From positions 113,923,783 to 113,987,782 of the forward strand of contig NC_081406.1 in assembly GCF_030272615.1 (NCBI RefSeq): a stretch of DNA of 64,000 nt. The letters run 5' to 3'. The stretch comes from Cryptomeria japonica. Taxonomy: Eukaryota; Streptophyta; Pinopsida; Cupressales; Cupressaceae. The notes beneath the pieces are model-generated. The model was not told where the DNA came from, searched no databases, and saw nothing but the letters and a program-made list of their open reading frames with translations. Made by a program: the position numbers and the translations under genes. Each line of letters begins with the position of its first letter. The first letter of the stretch is position 1. Positions 1 through 10,639 of the stretch are shown here, piece after piece.

Positions 1-3
1 AAC

Positions 4-216
4 ATGGTTGTGAAGTTATTTTATGGCTTCTCTTGTCCTTCCATTGGTTCTATCACTCTTCCTATTGAATTTCATGCTAAATCCATGGATGTTGACTTTG
101 TTATCATACCCTCTTCTGAGCAATTCCATGTGAAGTTGGGCTATCCTTGGCTATCTTCCATGAAGGCTATTACTTCTCCAATCCACAAGTATCTTATATT
201 TCCTCACAATGGATAA
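4..216 (+). pseudogene. Ty3/gypsy retropepsin, C-terminal half (host fragment)
   Basis: This 70-codon open stretch looks like the second half of a retroviral-type aspartic protease from a gypsy gag-pol polyprotein. The support is the run LGYPWL, which corresponds to the LLGRPW signature of plant Ty3 proteases, followed by the ending FPHNG. The same ending occurs in the gypsy A and gypsy C proteases on the other strand. The active-site half would lie left of base 1. This is the outermost element of the nest: copia A is inserted downstream at about 701. The start is not a real one, because the frame enters from outside the window. Confidence 0.6.
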
Positions 217-225
217 ATCATAACC

Positions 226-636
226 ATGAACCATAGCTTATTTCATTCATCCAAAAGAAGCCCCGATGTCCCTATTGATCTATTTTGGCCTAAACAATTT
301 CAATCTCTTCCATCAAGGAGTGATGCTCTTTTTCAATCTTATAAAAAATGGATGAACGATATGATCTTATCCTTAAGTCAACCTAGATCACCAACACTTG
401 ACATTCCTATTATTCTTCAAGATGAGGTTCTTCCCCTCTCGGATAGAACTAATCTCCTTCCTAAGGAAAATTGTCCACTTACTCCTATGGATGTGAATTT
501 ACCTTCTCTTAAGGAGAACAACAATATTCCTCCTAAGATTAAACCTATGCCTCCTCCTAATGATGGACATGGTCTCCTTCCTATACCTAATATTCCTCCT
601 TTTTATGGTGGAGTTCCACATCCTTTCTCTTATTGA
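226..636 (+). pseudogene. Post-protease linker of the outer gypsy fragment
   Basis: A proline- and serine-rich frame of 136 codons follows the protease fragment on the same strand after a stop and a short gap. It has no recognisable domain. Its position, right after a retropepsin end, and its composition match the poorly conserved linker between protease and reverse transcriptase in Tat-like gypsy polyproteins. The frame reaches a stop at about 634 and is cut by the copia A LTR some 65 bases later. The rest of this element must lie beyond the right end of the window, on the far side of copia A. Confidence 0.45.
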
Positions 637-700
637 GATAAGAGGCCTCCTTCTCCTCTTGTTCAACCAAAAAGACCTTAACTTTGATGGTATGATCAAA

Positions 701-2103
701 GAATAAGGATCCAGTCAACTACTGAGAGGGGGGCCAGGGTGAATCAGTAGATAGAAAAAATGATAATAAACTTTCACCAATCTCAGAATCAACCTCTCAA
801 AGTAAACTTAGAACTGACAAGTTAAACCACTGAATTATAAATGCAATATCACTGTCAGAATAAACCGGTTGACTATTACAACAGATTAACAGTAAACAAA
901 TTGAAACTCATAAACATCCAAATACTTTTACTGACATAAGTAAAACTTCATTTCATATTGCTACTAGTTATCATTACTTATCAAAGTGGATTAAGTAGTT
1001 AAGCAAATAAACCATAGAAAAAATAACCACAAAAACATTCACCACTTGACACAATATTTTGACGTGGAAACCCAAGTGGGAAAAACCACAGTGAGATGAG
1101 ACTCACAAGATAACTATCTAAACTCTTTTGAAGTTCGCCCTGTTAGGAGCCAAGCCTGTTAAAGCTTTACAAAAAGTCTTGTGAAGAACAAATATTGTTA
1201 GGGACCACCTAGTTAAGGGATTGACTATAATGCCTTGTTAGAAGCAATACCTTGTGAGGAGTAGCCTCAATAGAGTATTTGAAATCTAGGCTAATGGACC
1301 ACCTGGTTAGAGGATTTAACTAACACCAAGCTTGCTAGAGCTTACTCAGCTAGGGGATTTCAAAAACTACTATAATTGTTATAAAATAATAGGAGTTTTC
1401 TAATCTATTTGAATAGCACTACACTTTCTTGTTCAGATCCTTTTCATGCTCCTATCTTCCTTTCACACAAACTATAGATACACAATTTGGTTCGGTAACC
1501 ACACACTCAACTAAAACTTTGCAAACTTTGAAACAAAACAACTTATCGACCTTATAAACAAATCAATAGGTCAGTAATACAACAAAAACCTAATTCTCTC
1601 ATAGAGATTACAAACAAGTCGATTCAAGTATGACCGTTGGATTACATAATAATCTTTGAACATTATTCAAGAAAGCCTCAACCGCTCCTTGATCACCACA
1701 TCATCAAACTCACTAACTCATCACATGCTTTGCATTACATGCAATATACTTGCTCATTCCCTAGATAGAAACCATTATCTCAATGTGCAGAAAACACTTT
1801 GAAACTCTCTTCATACAATATGCATACATGTCATAATCATTATCGCGCATCATCAGATCATAAACCAATACAACCAATTCAATTGGTTAGGGTTTATCAA
1901 ATCAACATGTAGGGTTTACCAGTTCAACTCTCTAATACTTAGCAATACTGGTTCACTCCATAGACTTACCTATCGGTTATAGTATCCTTCACTAGCTCTT
2001 CCTGTCGGTTACATAAAAACATTATAACAATATCTTTACTGGTTAATTGACATCAATGACAACATAACATTTCATTAATAAAATCTTCATACAAATTCCA
2101 ACA
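701..2103 (-). repeat. 3' LTR of copia A
   Basis: On the minus strand this LTR begins TGTTGGAATT at 2103, directly after a purine tract. It ends in a block carrying CTGATTCACC and CCCCCTCTCAGTA, a landmark shared with the copia B LTR at 26066-26130. The block GTGGAAACCC...GTGGGAAAAACC near 1062-1088 is also shared. The outer end is diffuse: the expected terminal TGTTAGGAT appears as AATAAGGAT, so the left border (about 701) is uncertain by several bases. The paired 5' LTR is not in the window. Confidence 0.7.
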
Positions 2104-2120
2104 ATCTCCCCCTTTGGCAT
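2104..2120 (-). other. Polypurine tract of copia A
   Basis: On the minus strand a CCAAAGGGGGAGAT-type tract abuts the first base of the 3' LTR (TGTTGG). Such a tract primes plus-strand DNA synthesis in LTR retroelements and is a common form in plant copia elements. An almost identical tract sits at 63212-63225 beside the copia B LTR. Confidence 0.75.
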
Positions 2121-2486
2121 TGATGGCAATACAAATATCAATACCATTGATTGATGTGATTGTGAATAGGAATCCTGCTTTACATTTTACCATGTACTCT
2201 TCTTCTCATCAGCTTGTCTTCAATTTATCTTCAGCTACAAGCCAGTTGTAGATCTTCTCTCTGTCAAACAAAGATTCTTCTCCCACATAATCACATATTT
2301 CTTCTCCCCCTTTGACAACAATGCCTAATTGAAAGTAAAACATGCAATGTAAAACTTCACTGTTCATCATCAACAACCTGGAACTTTGTGCTCCCCCTGT
2401 GGAATAACTCCACTCCATATCAATCCTATTATAAAATTTTGCAAGTAGCTCTAGGACCCATGTACTCTACATCATGCTCAATTCAC
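2121..2486 (-). other. Copia A 3' untranslated region
   Basis: This is the stretch between the RNase H stop and the polypurine tract on the minus strand. It contains only short chance frames (for example 2209-2418), with no domain I can recognise. It includes CTCCCCCT-type runs at about 2285-2310 and 2391-2398, purine-rich on the element's sense strand. I see no other structure. Confidence 0.4.
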
Positions 2487-3188
2487 CTAATGAAGGGGTA
2501 CAACCCCTTGTTGACTTCTAAGATACTCAAAAGTAGTCTTAGCTAGAGGTTTAGTAAAGATATCTACAAGCTTCTCCTTGGTAGAAACATGCTCCAAGAT
2601 CACATATTTAATCTTCACTTTTTCCCTCAAGAAATGATACTTCAATTCAATATGCTTGGTTCGTGTGTGCAAAACAGTGTTGGAAATATTTATGGCAGTG
2701 GTATTGTCACATAATATCCTTACAGGTTCTGTAAACTTCATCTTGAAATCTTCTAAAATGTGCCTCATTTAGATAGCTTGGGTACAATTCATATAAGCTG
2801 CAACATACTCAGCTTAAACAGTAGACTGCGAAATACAACTCTGCTTCTTGGTACTCCATGAAACAAGTCTTCCTCTAAGAAATAATGCTCCACCGATTGT
2901 GATTTTCCTATCATCAACATTACCTACCCAATCTACATCTATGTACACCTTCAAGCCAAAGTTTCCTTCATATGGATACCATAATCCATAGTCAATAGTG
3001 CCTTTCAAATATCTGAATATTCTCTTGGTTTCTATCAAATGTGTTTCCTTCGAATTCGTCTAAAATCTAGCAACTAGAGAAACTGCACGAGCTATATCCA
3101 ATTTGCTGTGATCAACATAGTGCGATTTTCCAAACATTGACATTTACTCCTTTTCATCAACAAATGTGGCCTCATATTTCTTAGACAA
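2487..3188 (-). pseudogene. Copia A RT C-terminus and RNase H (3' part of pol)
   Basis: On the minus strand this is the end of a Ty1/copia pol. RNase H landmarks are RIFRYLKGT, YIDVDWVGN (first catalytic Asp), SWSTKKQSCISQSTV, then LCDNTTAI and TRTKHIELKYHFLRE, ending near FTKPLA. In-frame stops occur after SQSTV, before the MRHILE segment, and in the 3050-3160 stretch, so the gene is dead. The frame continues upstream without a break into the RT at 24386 once gypsy A and one TSD copy are removed. This proves that gypsy A split this gene. Confidence 0.85.
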
Positions 3189-3193
3189 CTTAT
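3189..3193. repeat. Target-site duplication CTTAT, left copy (gypsy A)
   Basis: CTTAT lies directly outside the left LTR end (TGTTTATGG) and recurs at 24381-24385 directly outside the right LTR end (GTGTCTACA). An exact 5-bp duplication is what Ty3 integrases leave, and removing one copy restores the copia A frame. Confidence 0.9.
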
Positions 3194-4009
3194 TGTTTAT
3201 GGTGAAAGTGGATAACAACAATATTGAAAGACTAAATGAATTCAACCACAAAACCCTAGCCTAACAATCAATAAAGATCCACCATAACATATGAAGATTA
3301 CCTAAGACAATGCAAATCAAATAAAATCACAAAGATTATACCATCACATGTCCAATAGGGTTTGAATCTCCATTCTTCCTATCTCCATTGATCTTGCTTG
3401 ATATATTTTCTCTTAGATTTTATATGTGCACAAGAGCTCAACAAAGAATGAAAAATGTAGTTGCAAGTAGGCTTGATCAAATATGAAAGTTCAAAAGCCT
3501 AGAGTAGTCAGGGAGATAGAATGATTCATTGAATAGAATCATTACTTGATTAGGGTTGATAATGAAGGAAGCATCTCCTTATATAGAAGACACTATAAGA
3601 AATGGAGGGATAAGATTGAGAGGTGTAAAAGATAAATGGTCGGCTAAGATTAAAGGGTAGGTAGAGGAAATAAGAAAATAATGAGAGGGTAGGTAGTGTA
3701 GGAATTAAGAGATGAATGACATGTGTCATGGGTAGAAAAGGCTAATGAATTAATTAAATAAATAAATATTTATTTAATTAATAGAAGAAGTGGGATCAAT
3801 TAAATAAATAAGATATTTATTTAATTTTAGGAAAAGGGATAATTTAAATAAATAAATGTATTTATTTAAATGAGAAATAAGGCTAGAAGAGGATAAATGA
3901 ATTAATTAAATAAATAAAGATTTATTTAGTTAATAGAAGAATTAGGCTAAAATAATTAAATAAATAAAGATATTTATTTAATTAGATATTACAATTTTAG
4001 GTGTCTACA
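3194..4009 (-). repeat. 3' LTR of gypsy A
   Basis: It reads TGTAGACACC...CATAAACA on the minus strand and matches 23615-24380 throughout, except for an extra copy of about 50 bp of the AATTAAATAAATAAAG-rich segment (around 3890-3950). By eye the two copies differ by a few percent. Confidence 0.9.
3577..3586 (-). promoter_or_regulatory. LTR TATA box (3' LTR copy)
   Basis: The minus strand reads CTATATAAGG, followed by a short non-coding stretch. The same box sits in the 5' LTR at 23998-24007, where it would drive the element transcript. Assignment rests on sequence match and position only. Confidence 0.55.
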
Positions 4010-4032
4010 TTTTGCCCCTCTTTGAGACAATG
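4010..4032 (-). other. Polypurine tract of gypsy A
   Basis: On the minus strand CTCAAAGAGGGGCAAAA directly precedes the LTR start TGTAGACACC. Element F has CTCAAAGAGGAGCAAAA and gypsy C CTCAAAGAGGGTCAAA at the same place, which ties the three elements together. A second purine run (CTCTCAAGGGGGCAT) lies upstream at 4101-4115. Confidence 0.8.
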
Positions 4033-4680
4033 CAACTTGTCGCGTTGTTTCAAAGAAGATAAGATGAACTGATACAAAGTTGCCCCAAGATGGGAATGAT
4101 ATGCCCCCTTGAGAGATTGGATGAAAATGTCTAAAAACACCACAAACCATCTCTCGATAAGAAAGAAAGGCTAGAAAGGACTGACAAGATAGGATAGAGT
4201 GATAGTCACGGGATAAAGAAGACGAACTCGAGAGACTAGGGCTAGGGTAATATATAAGATAGACTACGAGGGAAAACATCCTCATTGTTATCCACACACC
4301 TAAGAGATCATAGTGCAAAGAGAGAAAAGAGCAGTTAGTAGTAAGCAGCGATGGCATTGGTGCATAGATTCGATCGCGTTCATCGATTTTAGAGGCCAGT
4401 AGATGCAGGAGAGCTAGTGAGTACCACAAAACCTCCTTGTACTTTGTTGCATTAATATTTGTCATAAATGCATGCTAGGTAGTGCAATAAATGCACTCTA
4501 GGTAGGTCTAGAAAAATGTCAAGCAGGGTAAAAATGCTAAGGCACGTCTGCATCGGTGCCACGTGCATCTATGGTTGGAAAAGTGTCTATGTTCAATGCG
4601 AGCACATCTGTGAAGTGCAGGCGGGTTTGTGCAGTATGTAAGCATGTTTGTGTCATGAATGTGTGTTTATGTCTTCAAGG
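4033..4680. other. Gypsy A 3' non-coding region
   Basis: This stretch lies between the polypurine tract and the tandem repeats. The 158-codon minus-strand frame across 3989-4465 runs through the polypurine tract and into the LTR, has no domain, and is taken as chance. I see no gene here. The second purine run noted for the polypurine tract is inside it. Confidence 0.4.
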
Positions 4681-5365
4681 TCGAATTGAAAGTTATGTGA
4701 TAAACATAAATTGTTGATTGGATAAGCTGCTGAGAGGATACACTCAAGCAAGTCCTCTAGGGAAGACTAGGATAACAGATAGGGCTAGGATTGACAATTC
4801 TATGATAGAACATACATTGCCAATTAGGAAACTACTCAAGAGGATACACTCAAGCAGAGGCCCTAGGATAGGATAGATCGAGGCACTTTGTGATGAATAG
4901 GGAGTACCATAGAAATTGACAATTATGTGATAGAACATACGTTGCCAATTGGATTAGGCTGGAATTGACAATTCTATGATAGAACATACGTTATCAATTG
5001 GATAAACTACTCAAGAGGATAAACACCAGAAGAGGCCCTAGGATAGGATAGATCAAGGCACTTTGTGATGAACATGGAATGCCAAAAAGAGTAGCACTTT
5101 GTGATGAATAGGGAATGCCACTAGGATAGAAAGCAACACTTTGTGATGAACAGGGAATGCTACTAGGATAAAAACAAGCAGTACTTTGTGATGAACAGGG
5201 AGTACTCAAAAGATCAGTACTTTGTGATGAATAGGGAATGCCAAAAAGTAGTACTTTGTGATGAACATGGAGTACTAAAAGATCAGCACTTTGTGATGAA
5301 CAAGGAATTCTACTAGGATAAAAAGAAACACTTTATGATGAACAAGGAATGCCACTAGGATTGAC
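4681..5365 (+). repeat. Irregular tandem repeats upstream of the antisense PMD gene
   Basis: Two repeat types follow one another. At 4681-5020 a unit containing GACAATTCTATGATAGAACA and TGCCAATTGG recurs about four times with drift. At 4880-5365 the motif GCACTTTGTGATGAA, followed by (C/T)AGGGA(A/G)T(G/A)C, recurs about nine times, spaced 26 to 48 bp apart. Both lie just upstream of the plus-strand PMD pseudogene, the same relative place as the motif array in gypsy C. Short frames on the minus strand here are only translations of the repeat. Confidence 0.8.
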
Positions 5366-5382
5366 ACAGTTGATTTGCTTGA

Positions 5383-6282
5383 TTGCAGGAGGACCTACCT
5401 ATGCTGGAGTCATGGGAGAGATTCCTTTCGATTTAGAACCTATGACTAGAGTTGACATTCGAGGATAGAGTAGTAGTTCATGATATGGGCTTGCGATATA
5501 TTATGTATGTGCCTGAGTTTTGGGTGAACATGGGATTGTTGATTGCACTAGCTGAGAGATAGCACTTAGAGACTTGTACTTTTCATTTGCCGATGGGTGA
5601 TATGACAGTCACCTTAGAGGATGTATACAGGATACTGTAGTTACCGATCAATGGGTAGTTGGTTCCTTATGATCAAGATGGAGAAAGGGATGCACTGAGA
5701 CAAGTGTTTCAGGATCCAGGATTGGAGATGAGGGTTGGACATGTGACTTGGGACACCATGACACAGATAGGATTGGTGCTACCAACATTGCTGGTAGGAG
5801 TGATCAATGGGTTCCTCTATCCAGATAGGGCAACATGAGGGTTGGTTGTGGGATGGGGGAGGACTCTGGAGAGGGATACACCTAGGCTTAGGAGACAGCT
5901 GAGGGATATTGAGTGGGATAGGGATCGAGCTATTCAGTGCTATAAAGAGGCTAAGACAACACTGAGGGAAGGGAGCCATGCAGCAAAGGACACAGGAGCT
6001 GGATACGCCTATGTTTTATGGGCCAGGGAGGAGATAGGCAACTGGAGAGACCTATACTATGGAGCAGTGCCACTAGATCAGCGGGCTAGGAGTTTCTAGA
6101 GACCATCACGGACTACAATGACCACTGGAGGGAGAGACAGGAGACAGGTATCTAGCAGTGGGGTCATGGGTCCTCCATCACCACCAAATAGAGGGGGCAA
6201 GAGTAATGATCCTAGGGTGGGTCCTTCCAGGGCTCAAACTTCATCGAGGCCAGCTGGCTTTGAGGGAGGGAGTTCATCATAG
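5383..6282 (+). pseudogene. Antisense PMD-type gene of gypsy A, internally deleted
   Basis: Read on the plus strand, opposite to gypsy A, this single frame shows the start of a plant mobile domain. It has EFWVNMGLLIALAER, a stop where C has Trp, ETCTFHLPMGDMTVTLEDV, then LVPYDQ and NGFLYPDRA. Directly after GLVVGWGR it jumps to a charged helix (LRRQLRDIEWDRDRAIQ, about 5885-5950) and a Gly/Pro/Ser tail with SSSGVMGPPSPP, ending at a stop at 6280. The second half of the domain, present in gypsy C at about 29780-30360, is missing. In-frame stops occur near 5427, 5436, 5560, 5638, 5656 and 5836. It is not functional. Confidence 0.75.
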
Positions 6283-7734
6283 CCTTAGAGGGCTCCCTAT
6301 GTATTAGTTTTGTTCTATTTTGTATGATGATGTAGACACCTTCGGGTGATTGTAGCCATATGATTTTGACATCATTGTATCATGAAACTTATGATTTTGA
6401 GATATATATATGAGATGATTCATCTTTGCGGCAACTATATGCATGTGTACCTATGTGATGTTTCTATGTGATGCATGTATCTATGTGATGCTTATGATAT
6501 GGATGCAAAAATGTACATGATGAAATGCAATATTTTTGTTCTTTTATGTTTTATATATTATGCATATGCAAATGAATATGATAATGGAAATAACTATTTA
6601 CATGATGAAAATGTAAATTGTGCTAACATGAGTTGTCTATAGGATGTGATACAATTGTGATATCTATATGTATGTATGAGATATGTGGTAATGCAGGTGC
6701 AAACTACATGAGATGAAAATGTTTCTAGTGTGTCATTATACTTAGTCATGTGATAACAGGCTACACGGACTGAAGGACTCTAGAGTTCAATCAAGAAAAG
6801 GGGATGAAAGATAGAAGATATGGAATTGAAAGAGTTTCTTGTGTGTTATCATCATTGAGCTTTATTATGGCAAGTAGGTTATGAGAATCGAGACATAGGT
6901 TCAATCTAGAAAGTCATTGTACCCATTTGCATGGCGATAAGATAGTTTCTAACAAGGAATGCCCCAGTTCATACTAGACTCACAGTGTCCTCATAACCTC
7001 AGACAAGTCATAGCACTACTAAGAGACAATCCATAGATAGCAAAGAAAATATAGGTGACGATACCCCATCCTCACCTTTCTAGTCAAAGAGATCCTGGAG
7101 ATAAAATCTATAGTCAGAGACATCCCGGAAAAGCTAAAAGACATGCCACCAAAAAGATAAAATCAAAAGAAAACCAAGACTCGACACCAACATCCACTGT
7201 AGTCCTCAAGTTTAGTGTCTCTTGTCACTTGTATAAGTCTATTTGATTGTGGTCACAATGTTTACTTTCACAAAAGGATAGATAGCACCAAACCATAATG
7301 TTGTCTAAGTTTGTTGAAAGATTTGATTTGTTGAAGTCCATTGTTGCTGTTGTGTCTCATATGAAACTGACTGAATTCATGAAATTGGTGCTTTATTGTG
7401 GAGAAGATGAAACTTTATTGTAGATTGGCGATGTAAGTGTTGTTTTATTGTGGATTGTGCACAGATAGACTAAATAAAGATGGAAGAAACTATACTCCTC
7501 GAAATGTGTGATGCTCTTAGTTCCACACCCATCACTAGACGTGGGATTTGCCTTAGCCACAGATAGGAGTTGATTTATTATGGATGGAAAGGGGTGAAAA
7601 GGGAGGATCAATAGCAAGCCATGATGGGAGTGGGTAAGTTTATTATGGATGAAGAGGTTGTGAGTGTGTGCAAAGTGAAAGGGTGAAAGAGAATCCTGGA
7701 GGAGGGAGGAGCAATGTCGCTACACATGGCGTTG
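6283..7734. other. Gypsy A spacer, AT-rich, no gene
   Basis: From about 6330 to 6720 the sequence is rich in ATG, TGA and ATATG words, like the corresponding spacers of gypsy C at 40461-41190 and 50177-50760. The remainder to 7734 holds only short frames without domains. I see no gene. Confidence 0.5.
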
Positions 7735-7885
7735 GTGACCCAGTTTTCACCATGGTACTTGCCCAGGGTGCCACCAAAGTGGTTTTCACCATTAGACGAA
7801 TTTATTTTTCTTTACTTTTATTTATTTATTTATTTATTTTTTGTGTCACAAGGCGCCTATTTGCCAGGTTTTCACCAAGTAACAA
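7735..7885 (-). other. Conserved non-coding block downstream of pol (copy in gypsy A)
   Basis: On the minus strand the block contains AAAGTAAAGAAAAATAA, then ATGGTGAAAACCACT, TGGGCAAGTACCATGGTGAAA and GTGAAAACCTGGCAAATAG. The same order occurs in gypsy C (51935-52080) and, on the plus strand, in F (15330-15440), in each case downstream of the element's coding region. Its role is unknown. Confidence 0.65.
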
Positions 7886-7993
7886 TTTTTCATTTTTATG
7901 ATTTTTTTTGTATTTTTGTTATTTTTTAAATTTTTTTGTATTTATGAATTTTTTGTATTTTTTTGTATTTTTGAATTAGGATATTCTGAAGAG

Positions 7994-8265
7994 CTATGTG
8001 TAAAACCTGCAAAGGTGCATGTTGTTGATAGGATCCTCCAAAGGTTCGCCATCTGGTGTTGAGAGCTGATATGCATTGGATCCATAGACTGTTGTAATGA
8101 TGTAACGACCAAGCCAATTTGGTTTGAACTTGCCCTTCTTCTCTCTATCTTGCTGACTTTTAGGATTTTCTTTAAGAACTAAGTCACCCACCTCAAATGT
8201 GCAAGGCTTGACCTTATGATTGTAGTTGCGTCATTCCTTGATTGAATGATGTGTAGCTCGAGTGA
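7994..8265 (-). pseudogene. Integrase C-terminal end of gypsy A
   Basis: On the minus strand KPCTFEVGDLVLKENPKS, FKPNWLGRYIITTVYG and AYQLSTPDGE, ending MHLCRFYT before the stop at 7994, match the end of the gypsy C integrase (EVGDLVLHENPRNQ, ESNWLGPYVITDVFG, MHLKQFYT at 52129). This is the DNA-binding C-terminal part. The zinc-binding and catalytic domains that should precede it are absent: the frame degenerates at about 8265 and the next recognisable protein is the pre-RT linker. So a large internal deletion removed RT, RNase H and the integrase core. Confidence 0.8.
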
Positions 8266-8560
8266 CTATCTTCCTTGATAAAGTGAGATAGAATTACTAG
8301 TGTGTGGACTACATAGGCCCATATGCGTGTCACCTAAAGAAGTTTGAGCATCCCTAATAACAAAGTCACTAGAGGAAGCTCCATTAAAGGTCCATGATGT
8401 ATCACTAGAAGGGAAAGGATGTATGGAACAAGTGGATGAGCTATGAAGGATTATGATTGTGAAAAGAAGTGAAAGTAAGATGGCATGATGGAGACTTAGG
8501 ATCAACAAGTATACGTTTTGACTTAAAATTGTAGAACTTTTTCCCCTAGTTATTTTGGAA
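8266..8560 (-). other. Deletion-junction region of gypsy A
   Basis: This lies between the pre-RT linker and the integrase remnant. Frames are short and unrecognisable. The junction where RT to integrase core was lost should fall here, but I cannot fix it to the base. Confidence 0.4.
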
Positions 8561-9168
8561 TTTGGTATTAGGGGAGCTCAACTCTTGTTCTTTTTCTTTC
8601 ATAGGATTTTTATCCTTGACCTTTATTTTTTCAGAGTCCAATAGATTTTGATTTTGAATTGAACTAAAGGCGTTTTCTTCTTTATTTTTGACTTTTAGAT
8701 TTTTCTATTCAAAGCTTGATTTTTCATCCCTGATGAGTAAGGGCTTTTGTAATTCTTGTTGATCCAAGTCTAGGAGTGGAGTGGAAATGGAATGAGTGGA
8801 TGAAATGGTAAGGCTATATGAGTTCTCAAGAGGGTTGGCAATATGATCAATAGATTCTTTGTTGGAACCACTCTTAGGACTATTGATATCAAGAGTTGCT
8901 TGCACCACTAGAGGAGATTTGCATTCAAACTTAGTAGCCACAACACTAGGGGCTTCACACCCAATTCCTTGTAAATTGTTTATAGATTGTTCATGTTGAT
9001 TGAATACCTTAGGAGATAGTGGGAGTTGATCAACATGAAAGATATACTCACCACATCCCATGTCTTTAATCTTGAAATTTTCTTTGATCTCTGATTGTTT
9101 TGATGTAGAAGCTTTCAAAGATTCTAGATCAACATATGCTGAAGATGGAACAACTTCTCGATTGGCTG
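8561..9168 (-). pseudogene. Pre-RT linker of gypsy A (part 2)
   Basis: A minus-strand frame runs from the F insertion point (9168) to a stop near 8705, then continues poorly. It begins ANREVVPSSAYVDLES, which aligns with NREYISSTSY in the gypsy C linker after protease, and contains GEYIFHVDQLPLSPKVF. Further on it is Ser/Lys/Asn-rich without a known domain. With F and one TSD copy removed it is in frame with the EITIP sequence at about 19683-19697. Confidence 0.6.
9164..9168. repeat. Target-site duplication GGCTG, left copy (element F)
   Basis: GGCTG flanks the LTR start TGTAGACATC at 9169 and recurs at 19678-19682 after the LTR end CTACA. Removing F and one copy restores the gypsy A linker frame. 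Confidence 0.9.
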
Positions 9169-10160
9169 TGTAGACATCTAAAAATGGTCAATGCTTGTGG
9201 AGTCATACTTTAACATTTGCGCATTGCCTTATTTTAGGGTTTTTGCGTCACATTAACATTTCTTCTATGTTGTGCACTTGGTCTTTATCATTTGCGAGCA
9301 TCGAGTCCTTCTACATTCCTCATTTTTATCACTTTCAAATTAGGTCTTGTCGATAGCAATCTTCAGTCATGATTTTGGTCGATCTTATCCTATCGCATCA
9401 TGGTGCATGCTTATTTATCATCATTTTGGACATCGTCAATCCTAATCGATGATAGAATTAGGGTTTTGTCCTCTTGTCAATCTTGTAATTTTGTGATCGA
9501 TTCGTCATCGATCCTTGTTCTTGTCAGCCTTAACATTTTGTGATTGATTCATCATCGATCCTTGTCCTTGTCAATTTTGTCATTTTGCGATCGATTCTTC
9601 ATCGATCCTTGTCCTTTTTAATCATGTCAATTTGGATTGATTAGTCATTATTCCTCGTCAATTGGTGCCTATCAATTTGATCTCCTTGTCAATCTTGCTC
9701 AATTTGTCATTTATTTTTGTCAACCAATCTCAATCATTTATCAACATTGGTCCTTTGTCAATCAGAATCATGATTGAACCTACATTAATTTCTTGTTGTC
9801 TTGACCTAATTCCTTGTCCTCTTATTTTTAGGGTTTTATGATTTGTTCACTTAATCCTTTTCTTCTTCTTTGTGGGTTAAATAAATCTATTTATTTAGTC
9901 CTAGGTCTCTTTCATGAAATAATTAATGGATGAAAACCTATTAATTAATTCACCTAATTTCTATTTCATCTTTTTCCTCAATTTTCTAATTTGCTAATTT
10001 CTCCTAATTCCTAATTTCTATTTCAATCTTGTCATAATTTGTCATAATTTGTCATACGTCTTGCATAGAAATTGTCATACATTTGTCATAATTTTGCCAT
10101 TCTTGATTTGAATTTCCTTTCAAATCTCTTCATGCTAATCTTGTCCTCTCTCCAATTTGT

Positions 10161-10170
10161 CTATAAATTG
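10161..10170 (+). promoter_or_regulatory. LTR TATA-like box of element F (5' LTR)
   Basis: CTATAAATTG is followed by GATGATTTTCTTC. The same box is at 19347-19356 in the 3' LTR. It is the likely core promoter of the element, judged by sequence only. Confidence 0.45.
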
Positions 10171-10419
10171 GATGATTTTCTTCAATAAAAAAAGGATCAA
10201 TCAATCACATTTTCGAGTAACATTATGCTACGAATTTCATCTATCAACAAATTGCTTTCCACTTGCATTTTGCACTTGTAGGTGAGATCCACATGAAATT
10301 TGAAGGTGAAAGAAGAACCTGATGTGAACTAACCCCTTAACCATGTTTTGAGTGCTTTTGAGTTGTTTGCAGGCGAAAAACTCAAGAAATAGGGCGACTC
10401 GGAGCTCTTTGGGCACTTC

Positions 10420-10540
10420 TGCATCTGTGTTGATAGGTTTTGTGCCTGTGTTGAGGCATTCTATGAATCTTGATGGGTTCTGCACCTGTGTTGAGGCATT
10501 CTATGCATCTTGATGGGTTCTGTGCCTGTGCAAGGCCAGA
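10420..10540 (+). repeat. 40-bp tandem repeat
   Basis: The unit GTTCTG(T/C)(G/A)CCTGTGTTGAGGC plus ATTCTATG(A/C)ATCTTGATGG is present about 2.5 times in a row. It lies in the part of the F 5' LTR that has no match in the 3' LTR. Confidence 0.75.
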
Positions 10541-10639
10541 AACAGAGGTGAAATCAGTTGTTTTCACTTGCAAATTTGTTTGTTTTCATTCTGTTTCTTG
10601 CATTCTAGTTTTTCTTTGGTACTAATTTTCTGTGTAGCA

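Larger units (their letters stand above)
9169..10639 (+). repeat. 5' LTR of element F
   Basis: It begins TGTAGACATC and matches the 3' LTR up to 10318, except for an extra stretch of about 60 bp near 9205-9265. After 10318 the copies differ completely. I place the end at 10639 (GTGTAGCA), because TTTTGGTG follows, like the TTTTGG and TTTGG that follow the 5' LTRs of gypsy A and C. A TATA-like CTATAAATTG lies at 10161-10170. Within 9480-9640 the phrase CGATTC(G/A)TCATCGATCCTTG recurs three to four times. Confidence 0.7.

Noticed and set aside
3989-4465. 158-codon minus-strand frame
   Set aside because: It runs through the polypurine tract and LTR start of gypsy A, has no domain, and its Ser/Leu-rich content looks like chance in non-coding sequence.
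4880-5365. Regular repeats that might be a CRISPR-like array
   Set aside because: Spacing is irregular, spacers are not unique, and the context is a plant retrotransposon.
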